Source: Candidatus Stercoripulliclostridium pullicola (lineage in GTDB: Bacteria; Bacillota; Clostridia; Christensenellales; DTU072). Taken from it: DNA of 8,127 nucleotides. The first letter of the stretch is position 1. Each line of letters opens with the position of its first letter. The notes below the pieces were generated by a model, which was not told the origin of the DNA, ran no database searches, and was given only the letters and a program-made list of their open reading frames with translations. Positions 1 through 6,800 of this stretch are shown in pieces. Both the position numbers and the translations under genes were made by a program. The stretch is from the NCBI GenBank assembly GCA_017694145.1, contig JADINF010000090.1, forward strand, positions 1 to 8,127, given 5' to 3'.

Positions 1-1
1 T

Positions 2-964
2 ATGATGGGGCTTTTCATTCCGATTCACGGCGAGCCGAACGATACCGACTACTGGTCGGAATATTGCGCTTTCGATATTTCCTCCTTGCCTACGGTAGAA
101 GCGGGCGAGGACGGATTCCGTATCCTTCAGCTTACCGATCTCCATTACTTTTATCCTCATCTCACCTCGAAAACGGATAAGTTAGTGGAAACGCTCGTCA
201 AGGAAAACGATCCCGATATGATAGTTATAACGGGCGATAGTACGATAGGACCGGCTAACGCTTCTTTCACCAAACATTTGGTAAAACTTATGGACGGCTT
301 AGGTAAGCCGTGGGCGGTAGTATACGGAAATCACGACGCCGAAGGCAAAGCGGATAAATTCCGTTTGGGCGAAATATATTCAGGCTCCGAATATTGCCTT
401 TATGAGAACGGACCTTACAATATCGGCGGCACAGGCAATTACGCAGTCAATATAACGAAAGACGGCGTTCCATTCTATAGTCTTATAATGATGGACTCGA
501 ATATGTATATCGAGTATGACGGCAAGAAGGAATACGGTTGCTTTACGCCCTCGCAGGTCACGTGGTACGATTGGCTGCAAAGCGGACTTATTGCGAGCGG
601 GTATGAAAAATCCATGATGTTTTTCCATATACCGTTTCCCGAGTATCGCGACGCCTATGCGGCTTGGGAGCAGAGCGGGTTCGATCCGGCGATAGGCAGC
701 GGCGAGAAACGCGAGGATGAATGTAACGCTACCGCAAATCCCGGTATGTTCGGTAAGATACTTGAGAAGGGCGCGACCACACACGTATTCGTAGGACACG
801 ATCACGTCAACGATTATATAGTCGAATATAAAGGAGTGACGCTTGCTTACGGGGTGAAGTCCTCAGAACAATTCTATCACGACGACGATATGGTAGGCGG
901 ACTTATCATAGACATTAACGCAGACGGGAACGTTTCGCTCACCAGAAAATTCGTGCAAGTTTAG
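2..964 (+). CDS. Calcineurin-like metallophosphoesterase, probably 5'-truncated by the window edge
   Basis: This is a binuclear-metal phosphoesterase of the calcineurin-like superfamily; the natural substrate cannot be told from sequence. The metal-binding motifs appear in the usual order: D-x-H at residues 46-48 (TDLH), GD at 78-79, GNHD at 109-112, a lone His at 209 in FFHIPFPE, and GHDH at 265-268. The 320 visible residues cover the whole catalytic fold. The frame is open from the first complete codon and begins MMGLFIPIHG, which looks like the end of a membrane anchor or signal segment. Relatives commonly carry such an anchor just before a PNDTDYW-like stretch, so I infer that the true start lies left of the window and that the enzyme acts on the outer face of the membrane. 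The alcohol dehydrogenase gene follows 107 bases downstream on the same strand with no clear terminator between, so cotranscription is possible. Family assignment is secure; substrate and start are not. Confidence 0.9.
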   Translation: MMGLFIPIHGEPNDTDYWSEYCAFDISSLPTVEAGEDGFRILQLTDLHYFYPHLTSKTDKLVETLVKENDPDMIVITGDSTIGPANASFTKHLVKLMDGLGKPWAVVYGNHDAEGKADKFRLGEIYSGSEYCLYENGPYNIGGTGNYAVNITKDGVPFYSLIMMDSNMYIEYDGKKEYGCFTPSQVTWYDWLQSGLIASGYEKSMMFFHIPFPEYRDAYAAWEQSGFDPAIGSGEKREDECNATANPGMFGKILEKGATTHVFVGHDHVNDYIVEYKGVTLAYGVKSSEQFYHDDDMVGGLIIDINADGNVSLTRKFVQV

Positions 965-998
965 GTAAAGTGCGCTTAAACGTAGGTTCATAAGGGTA

Positions 999-1054
999 TT
1001 ATCCGGATAGGATATCCGATAACGATAAAATAAAATTTCGCCGCAAGGCGTAAA
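999..1054 (+). other. Two small hairpins in the leader of the alcohol dehydrogenase gene
   Basis: The first hairpin spans 999-1022: TTAT, a bulged C, CGGATA, loop GGA, TATCCG, ATAA, giving ten pairs around one bulge. The second spans 1036-1054: TTTCGCC, a GCAA tetraloop, GGCG, a bulged T, AAA. The GCAA loop is of the stable GNRA type. Neither is followed by a T-run, so they do not look like intrinsic terminators. The second ends just before the ribosome site at 1061-1065. They could affect mRNA stability or the initiation rate, but no known riboswitch or leader class is recognised. Confidence 0.35.
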
Positions 1055-1060
1055 GAATAA

Positions 1061-1065
1061 AGGAG
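1061..1065 (+). promoter_or_regulatory. Ribosome binding site of the alcohol dehydrogenase gene
   Basis: AGGAG lies six bases before the ATG at 1072, within AAAGGAGAA. This close match to the 16S rRNA tail at ideal spacing fixes the start codon. Confidence 0.85.
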
Positions 1066-1071
1066 AATTAT

Positions 1072-2253
1072 ATGGCAAGATTTACATTACCTAGAGATCT
1101 GTACTTTGGCAAAGGAAGCCTCGAGGAACTCAAAAACCTCAAAGGCAAAAGAGCCGTAATGGTGCTTGGCGGCGGCTCGATGAAAAGATTCGGCTTCGTA
1201 GACAGAGCGATAGCTTACCTCAAAGAAGCCGGCATCGAAACTAAGCTTTTCGAAGGCGTGGAACCGGATCCTTCCGTGGAAACCGTCATGAAAGGCGCGG
1301 AAATGATGAGAGAATTCGAGCCCGACTGGATAATATCCATCGGCGGCGGCTCGCCCATCGACGCGGCGAAAGCCATGTGGGTGTTCTACGAATATCCCAA
1401 GACCACTTTCAAAAAGCTTCTGACGCCGTTCTCTTTCCCCACTCTCAGGACGAAAGCGAAATTCTGCGCGATACCTTCTACTTCGGGCACGGCTACGGAA
1501 GTTACCGCGTTCTCGGTCATAACCGATTATCAGAAGGGCGTCAAATATCCTCTCGCCGACTTCAATATTACTCCCGACGTGGCGATAGTGGATCCCGACC
1601 TTGCCGAAACTATGCCGCAGAAACTTACCGCTCATACCGGTATGGACGCGCTCACGCACGCTATCGAAGCGTACGTTTCCACCGTGGCGCAACCTTTCAC
1701 CGATCCTCTGGCGATGGAAGCGATCAAGATCATCAATACTACGCTTAAAGCGAGCTATGACGGCGATATGAAAGCTAGGGAGAGCATGCACTACGCGCAA
1801 TGTATGGCGGGTATGGCGTTCTCCAACGCCCTTCTCGGCATAACCCATTCCATGGCGCATAAGACGGGAGCGGCGTTCAGCACGGGACACATTCCGCACG
1901 GTTGCGCCAACGCGATGTATCTTCCCTACGTTATCCAGTACAACGCGGTAAACAAGAGAGCAAAAGAGCGTTATGCGGAAATAGCTAGAGCGATAGGGCT
2001 TAAAGGAAAATCCGGCACCGCGCTCGTGAACGCGCTTTGCGACGTGATCAGAGACATGAATAAATACTTCAACATACCTTCCTCGCTTAAAGAGTACGGT
2101 ATCGACGAAGCGGAATTCCTCGCGAAGATTGACGAGATAGCGAAGCTCGCGGTAGGCGACGCCTGCACAGGCTCCAACCCGCGTCCGATAACCCCCGCGA
2201 AGATGAAGGCGCTCTTTATGCACGTTTACTACGGCACTCCCGTGAAGGTGTGA
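1072..2253 (+). CDS. Iron-containing (group III) alcohol dehydrogenase
   Basis: This is a cytoplasmic NAD(P)-dependent alcohol dehydrogenase of the iron-activated family, which interconverts aldehydes or ketones and alcohols; in anaerobes it usually serves to reoxidise NAD(P)H during fermentation. The 393 residues match the family's usual length of about 380-400. The N-terminal nucleotide-binding half shows GGGS at 33-36, the hallmark GGGSPIDAAKAM at 91-102, and PSTSGTATEVT at 135-145. The C-terminal helical half carries the metal ligands by alignment with E. coli FucO: D192 and H196 in GMDALTHAIEAY, H259 in THSMAHKTGAAF, and H276 in IPHGCANA; the conserved H263 is also present. HSMAH and IPHGCANA resemble clostridial butanol dehydrogenases and the ADH domain of AdhE, but the preferred alcohol cannot be inferred. 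The start is fixed by a well-placed AGGAG. The gene is followed by a strong terminator. GCG is visibly its commonest alanine codon. Confidence 0.96.
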   Translation: MARFTLPRDLYFGKGSLEELKNLKGKRAVMVLGGGSMKRFGFVDRAIAYLKEAGIETKLFEGVEPDPSVETVMKGAEMMREFEPDWIISIGGGSPIDAAKAMWVFYEYPKTTFKKLLTPFSFPTLRTKAKFCAIPSTSGTATEVTAFSVITDYQKGVKYPLADFNITPDVAIVDPDLAETMPQKLTAHTGMDALTHAIEAYVSTVAQPFTDPLAMEAIKIINTTLKASYDGDMKARESMHYAQCMAGMAFSNALLGITHSMAHKTGAAFSTGHIPHGCANAMYLPYVIQYNAVNKRAKERYAEIARAIGLKGKSGTALVNALCDVIRDMNKYFNIPSSLKEYGIDEAEFLAKIDEIAKLAVGDACTGSNPRPITPAKMKALFMHVYYGTPVKV

Positions 2254-2300
2254 TCGATAAGCGAAAATTAAATGTTTGGAAAGATTTTATTTGTAATCGT

Positions 2301-2336
2301 ATACCCCGCACATATTGTGCGGGGTATATTTGATTT
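2301..2336 (+). terminator. Intrinsic terminator after the alcohol dehydrogenase gene
   Basis: A perfect 12-bp stem, ATACCCCGCACA (2301-2312) with TGTGCGGGGTAT (2316-2327), closes a TAT loop and is followed by the T-rich ATTTGATTTTA. It lies about 47 bases past the stop codon and should end plus-strand transcription. The stem is symmetric but the T-rich side is the plus-strand 3' side, so it acts mainly in that direction. Confidence 0.9.
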
Positions 2337-2340
2337 TAGT

Positions 2341-2710
2341 AAGATATCGCAGATTTATTGCGTAATATGCAAGAAATTATCGGTTTGTTGGTAAGGTGAG
2401 AACGGGAAGTATTGTAGATCGGTAACAATAATGTACTATCTCATTGTCAGTATAGTGTGTTTATGTAATATTGCCCGTAAAGGCTTATTCCGGATACGAA
2501 GTTCATATATAAGATAGGGAATTACCCTCGAAACACAATGATCCGTATGGAAGTATTGGTCAGAAACTGTTGAAACGGGTTTAATGATTTAAAAATGGAG
2601 AAATATTCGGTCGAATTTATTCAGAAATAATTTTATTATACAAAAAAAGACTCGGTTGCATTACGGCTCCGTTAAATTACCGTTTATCGCATATAACGTT
2701 AACGACAAAA
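2341..2710. other. Intergenic stretch with no recognisable gene
   Basis: About 370 bases lie between the terminator of the dehydrogenase gene and the terminator of the convergent tRNA unit. The stretch looks AT-richer than the flanking genes. No open frame has a ribosome site or exceeds a dozen or so codons from an ATG, and no family remnant was recognised. A few minor foldable spots exist, such as AGGG/CCCT at about 2516-2528 and a weak ACGG/CCGT hairpin near 2663-2672. The latter reads on the minus strand into a run of T (complement of 2642-2648) and could be a back-up terminator for the tRNA transcript. I see nothing else I can support. Confidence 0.6.
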
Positions 2711-2748
2711 GAAAAAGCAAACAAAACCGGGTTCGATTTTGTTTGCTT
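2701..2748 (-). terminator. Intrinsic terminator of the tRNA-Ala transcript
   Basis: Read on the minus strand, AAGCAAACAAAA (2748-2737) pairs perfectly over 12 bp with TTTTGTTTGCTT (2726-2715) around a 10-base loop, then runs into TTTTCTTTTG. The stem starts one base after the tRNA's encoded CCA, so it belongs to the tRNA unit. Confidence 0.88.
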
Positions 2749-2749
2749 C

Positions 2750-2825
2750 TGGTGGAGATAAGGGGATTCGAACCCCTGACCTATGCGTTGCGAACGCATC
2801 GCTCTACCAACTGAGCCATATCCCC
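2750..2825 (-). tRNA. tRNA-Ala, anticodon CGC
   Basis: The minus strand folds into a complete 76-base tRNA including an encoded CCA. The acceptor stem is GGGGATA with TATCTCC, the D arm is GCTC/GAGC around AGTTGGTA, and the anticodon stem is ATGCG/CGCAT. The anticodon loop is TTCGCAA, giving CGC at positions 34-36. The T arm is AGGGG/CCCCT around TTCGAAT, and the discriminator is A. The G3:U70 wobble pair in the acceptor stem is the alanine identity element and agrees with a CGC anticodon, which reads GCG. It has its own consensus promoter upstream and a terminator immediately downstream, so it is an autonomous single-tRNA unit. GCG codons are abundant in the neighbouring genes, which fits a dedicated reader. 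Confidence 0.97.
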
Positions 2826-2850
2826 GCAAGCGTTCTTTGAATGCTATGCT

Positions 2851-2879
2851 ATTATATCAAAGCGGTTGGGGTTTGTCAA
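2851..2879 (-). promoter_or_regulatory. Consensus sigma-A promoter for the tRNA-Ala gene
   Basis: On the minus strand TTGACA (2879-2874) is followed, after exactly 17 bases, by TATAAT (2856-2851). Both hexamers match consensus perfectly. Transcription would start near 2844, about 19 bases before the mature tRNA 5' end at 2825. Such strength is typical of stable-RNA genes. Confidence 0.93.
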
Positions 2880-2946
2880 TGTTTTTACCGCGGTTCGAAG
2901 ACTTTTTTATCGGTAGTTCTGCGGCGCGTTGAAACGGGAAGGAAAT

Positions 2947-3636
2947 TTATATTTCAAAGACTTTCCCTTCTTCCGCTATTTCCGCTCCCTGAACGTCCGA
3001 ATATAACGCTTTCGCGTCGTAGCCGGGCGCTATATGCGTGACGATAAGTTTCGCGCCGGTTAGGCGAGCAAGTTTCAATGCGTCGCGCTTCACCATGTGA
3101 GGTCCGCGGAAATCGTCAGGCTTTGCGCAGTCCGCCAGTATGACGTCGGAGCCCTCCGCCGCTTTTACGAGTCCGTCGAAATACACTGTGTCGCCCGTAT
3201 AGAATAAAGTTTTGTCGCCTTTTACTTTGACGGCGTAGCTGTCTACAGGGTGTATGACTTTATAAAACTCAAGCGTAAATTCTCCGCATTTATACGCTGT
3301 TTCTGTAGCGATAGGTACTATATTAAAGTTTTTTGAATTAAGTAGCTCAAGATACCAATTTGTGTTTTGCTCGGCGACGTAGACGTCGATGACGACGGGG
3401 GTGTTTTCTAGTGCGTACTTGAGAGTCAGCATGTCCGAGGTGTGGTCGTAGTGTAGGTGAGACAGGAATATTCCGTCGATCTTGTCCGGCTTCACTTCGT
3501 TCAGAAGTCGTGAAAGAGTACCGGCGCCGAGATCCATAACGAAACGTGTGTTTCCGAAGGTGGCGAGGTATCCGCTGGTGGCTTCGCCGGGTTTTGCGGC
3601 ATAGGGTCCGTGACAGCCCAGTATCTTAAGTTTCAT
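2947..3636 (-). CDS. YhfI-like metallo-beta-lactamase-fold hydrolase
   Basis: This is a 229-residue cytoplasmic metal-dependent hydrolase of the metallo-beta-lactamase fold, RNase Z-like branch. It most resembles Bacillus YhfI from memory: both begin with an MKxxxxGCxG pattern followed by EATSGYL. The ligand set is complete: HxHxDH at residues 60-65 (SHLHYDH), H129 in VIHP, D149 in YTGDT and H201 in THIAP. It lacks any visible tRNA-binding exosite insertion of true RNase Z, so tRNA processing is unlikely despite the neighbouring tRNA gene; the substrate is unknown. A longer reading from an ATG at 3726 exists, but ATG 3636 is preferred: CTCCTT at 3644-3649 gives AAGGAG seven bases upstream on the coding strand, homology begins at this Met, and a probable promoter -10 lies at 3694-3699 inside the longer version. 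The gene is divergent from the lipoprotein gene and precedes the tRNA on the same strand. No clear terminator separates them, so some read-through into the tRNA is possible. Confidence 0.92.
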   Translation of the reverse strand: MKLKILGCHGPYAAKPGEATSGYLATFGNTRFVMDLGAGTLSRLLNEVKPDKIDGIFLSHLHYDHTSDMLTLKYALENTPVVIDVYVAEQNTNWYLELLNSKNFNIVPIATETAYKCGEFTLEFYKVIHPVDSYAVKVKGDKTLFYTGDTVYFDGLVKAAEGSDVILADCAKPDDFRGPHMVKRDALKLARLTGAKLIVTHIAPGYDAKALYSDVQGAEIAEEGKVFEI

Positions 3637-3643
3637 TGCGTTG

Positions 3644-3649
3644 CTCCTT
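3644..3649 (-). promoter_or_regulatory. Ribosome binding site of the MBL-fold hydrolase
   Basis: The minus strand reads AAGGAG, seven bases before the ATG at 3636-3634. It decides between this start and the upstream in-frame ATG at 3726, which has no such site. Confidence 0.85.
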
Positions 3650-3693
3650 TTTGTAATGATAGAGTCTGCGCGTTTGTGCGAGGTGCTGCGGAT

Positions 3694-3722
3694 ATTGTAC
3701 ACTTTTTCCACGTCCCACGCAA
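3694..3722 (-). promoter_or_regulatory. Probable promoter of the MBL-fold hydrolase gene
   Basis: On the minus strand TTGCGT (3722-3717) and TACAAT (3699-3694) are separated by 17 bases. The -10 box matches consensus at five of six positions; the -35 box is weak at three of six. The predicted start near 3687 gives a leader of about 50 bases before ATG 3636. Confidence 0.6.
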
Positions 3723-3735
3723 GCATATGCGCGAG

Positions 3736-3756
3736 CGCACAATTTAATTATGTGCG
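3736..3756. promoter_or_regulatory. Inverted repeat between divergent promoters, candidate operator
   Basis: CGCACA (3736-3741) and TGTGCG (3751-3756) are perfect inverted arms around a 9-base AT-only centre. The site sits between the -35 boxes of the two divergent promoters and ends two bases before the lipoprotein gene's TTGACA. Overlapping palindromes occur just to its left, GCATATGC at 3723-3730 and TGCGC/GCGCA at 3728-3739. Position and symmetry suit a dimeric regulator binding site, but no regulator gene is present in the window and the function is inferred. Confidence 0.4.
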
Positions 3757-3758
3757 TA

Positions 3759-3787
3759 TTGACAAAGCTCGCGTCGGATGATATATT
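3759..3787 (+). promoter_or_regulatory. Sigma-A promoter of the lipoprotein gene
   Basis: TTGACA (3759-3764) is followed after 17 bases by TATATT (3782-3787). The -35 matches consensus perfectly and the -10 at five of six. The predicted start near 3794 leaves a short leader of about 28 bases. Only a weak ribosome site (ACGGA ending at 3812) precedes the ATG at 3822, so strong transcription is paired with modest translation initiation. Confidence 0.85.
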
Positions 3788-3821
3788 ATTTTTAATAAAA
3801 TAAATTGACGGAATTACTGCT

Positions 3822-6800
3822 ATGCGAAAGTCCAAATTAATATTCCTCATCATTTCGATCGCGCTTATTGCCGCCGTTATAGTCGGTTGTACAAACGAAA
3901 ATGAGAGCGAGTATACCCTGGAGCTCAATCCGAATACTTCCGCAGCGTATTACGACGCTGCCGCTGACGCTTACGTGTTCACTCAAGGCGATATAGATTG
4001 GTCGGCGTTCTCGTTTTTCGTGTACGACGCTAACGGCAGCGTGGTCGATAACGTCAAAGTCACAGAAAGCATGATATCCGCCGATGATAAAGCCAAAGTC
4101 GCCGAAGCCGGTACGAATACCGTCACGATAATTTATCAGGGCGCAAGGCTTTACATAACTATGAAGATCGTTCCGAAAGTCGAAGTCGTCTATTATACCG
4201 TTACTTACAATGCCGGTAAAGGCGGTTTCAGCGGTTCCGGCATTACCACGGAAACGGATGCGGACGGTAACACCCTCTATAAAATAGAATACGCCGACGG
4301 TCATATCGGCGTACTCGAGCAACCCGTAAGGGCGGGTTACGATTTCGTCGGTTGGTACGTAAGCGACAATTTCACGGGAGCGAAAGTGGTTGCGCCGTAT
4401 ACCGTTACGCGAGATATTGTTTTTTATGCGAAATGGTCGGATCAGCGCAAATATTCCGTTCGTTACGACAGCTATCTCGAAACACGCTACGACGGGCAGG
4501 TATCCAAATCGGACGGCATCGAACACGGTAACTCCGTTCAGCTTATTTCTGCGCCCGAAAAAACAGGTTACGAATTCAAGGGATATTACGTTCTCGGCGC
4601 GGATGAAACGTTCGACGCAGCTACGACGAAATTCATTCCCGCGGACGCTGAGGATAAATCCGTTGAAGTAACTTCCGATTTGGTCGTCAGACTGTACTAT
4701 GAAGTCAAAATCATCACGCTCACGTACATTTCCGAAGAATGGGACGAAAATACCGTCGTTTACGGCGTTCCCGTGGAGTACAAATTAAACGTTACGATCT
4801 ATAACGGCAACTATTTGAGCGGATGGTGTTACGTTGCGGAAGTGGCATACAATACGTTACTTACTTCCGGCATGGATCCTGTCCCGGAAATAGACGAAGT
4901 GCCGGGCTCGGAAGGCTCTTGGATAGACACCGCTACGGGCAAAGAGCCTGTGTATTCCAGGGCGACGAAGGATATGATAATTCTTGCCGTATACGAAGCG
5001 AACACGTATACCATGTATTTCTACTATGACGAGAATTTCACCACGCCCATTACGGACACCAATAACAGGCAGATAGTGCGTACCGCCGAATACGGTAAAA
5101 CCATCGAAGCCCCGCCCGCAATACCCGAAAAAGAGGGGCATACGGGTGTATGGATGACGCTGCAAGGCAGTTCTCTGGTGGAAACGGATATCGCATCGCT
5201 CGTTATGTACGACGACGTGAACGTATGCGTCAGATATACTCCTATACCTTACGAAATCAAATTCTATTACACGGCTCCCGGTAGCGGCGAAGACACCGTC
5301 AAAACTTATGTATTCCCGTACGGATACACGATCGAGAGCGTGCCCGAAGAATTGTATAACGAAATAGCGGGATATTATCCCGAAAAGTATTATTCCGTAG
5401 AATGGTATTCCAATCGCAGTCTGGACGTCAGTAAGCTCGTATCCTTCCCGCAGTACGTCAAAGGCGCCGTTTCGTTCTACGCAAAACCGGTAGAGTTACC
5501 TTATACGGTGGTATTCCGGGTGGACAACGGTAGCGACGTCATTTCCGAAGAAAAAGAAGTGATGCGCGGCGCTTTCGTCATCCCGCCGGAGATAATCTTC
5601 GACGAATCTTCCGAAAACGCAGGCTACGAGATAATAGGTTGGCGTACCCGCAATCCAGATAAATTCAGCGTATACGATCCTTCCGCCACATATTCCGCCG
5701 GCAATTACGTGTATTATAACGGCTCGTTCTATATCTGCAACGCCACGGTTCAGGGAGTCGCGCCGAGCGTTTCGGGCGGTTCGTGGAGCCTTGACGACGA
5801 AGGTATATGGGATATCTATCTTTTCGCCACTATCGGTACGACCGGTATACAGATTGACGATTTCCACGAATATAATGCGGATCCGTTATACGACAGAGCG
5901 TTTTATCCTATGCTCGAATCCAAAAAATACAATGTTACTTTTATGAACATGACGAGCGTTGGCGGAACTGCGGAAACGGGTTACGTTAACGAATTTACTT
6001 CTGTCGGATCCTACGTGTTCAGCCACGGCAATCAATATATTATGAACGAGCTTGACGCAGTATCCGCAGCAATATCGGGAAACGCCCCAGTATATACCGA
6101 CGAAACGGTATCCTCCGACTTCGTTTTCGACGGTTGGTATACCGATCCCGAATTCGCGACTCTGAAAGTCGATTTTTCAAGCGGTTACTATGACTTTAAG
6201 GAGGACACCGTATTCTATGCGAGGTGGATAGACCGTCTGCGCGGTACCGACGGACTGATATATACGCCTGTCTACGGCGTCGACGGCACGACCGTGGTTT
6301 CGTATACCGTCACCGGTTTCCGTCCTGCAGCCGCGGAATACTCTTACATAGACGTCAGAATACCGGAAAATTACAACGGAGCGCCTGTTACCGCAATAGC
6401 GGATAACGCATTCTCCGATCTCAGCAAGACCGTTTTCGTTACGTCGGTCAGCTTGTCCGATAGCGTTACCGACATAGGCGACAACGCCTTCGCCGCTTTC
6501 TTTGCTCTGGAAACGTTCGAATTAGGCGATTCTTCCGCTTTCGTTTTCGAGAACGGCGCTCTGTACTCCGCGGATCTCTCCGTACTGTACAGATTGGCTC
6601 CCGCTTACGCATATGCGACCGCGTACGTCCTTCCCGACAGCGTGACGGAAATAAAAGGCGGGGCGTTCGCTTATTGCGCTTCGCTTGTCGAATTTTCGGC
6701 AGGAGATGCCTCGGAGCTTACGAAGATAGGCTCTTACGCTTTCGACGGTTGCGAGAGCCTGCTCAGTGTAACGTTACCCGATTCGCTCGGCGAAATAGGC

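Noticed and set aside
999..1022. Hairpin after the phosphoesterase gene as an intrinsic terminator
   Set aside because: The stem is AT-rich, bulged, and followed by A-rich rather than T-rich sequence.
1087..2223. Long 378-residue open frame on the minus strand opposite the alcohol dehydrogenase
   Set aside because: It is fully antisense to a gene with intact family motifs, is rich in Arg and His as expected from the reverse complement of the sense codons, and has no ribosome site or recognisable domain.
2540..2630. Two very short ATG frames of 11 codons (starting near 2539 and 2595) as possible small peptides
   Set aside because: Neither has a ribosome site or promoter, and frames of this length are expected by chance.
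2841..3041. Small plus-strand open frame of 66 codons near the tRNA
   Set aside because: It runs antisense through the tRNA promoter and the 3' end of the MBL-fold hydrolase, with no ribosome site.
2947..3636. MBL-fold hydrolase as tRNA-maturing RNase Z because a tRNA lies next to it
   Set aside because: The protein is shorter than RNase Z, shows YhfI-like features and no exosite arm, and the tRNA encodes its own CCA, which reduces the need for RNase Z.
3837..4526. 229-residue minus-strand open frame opposite the start of the lipoprotein gene
   Set aside because: It lies antisense to the signal peptide and first InlB unit, has no ribosome site, and its composition is that of a shadow frame.
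4197..6230. Nucleotide-level tandem repeats or a CRISPR-like array in the lipoprotein gene
   Set aside because: The repetition is visible only in the protein as degenerate units; no DNA repeats of constant length and spacing were seen.
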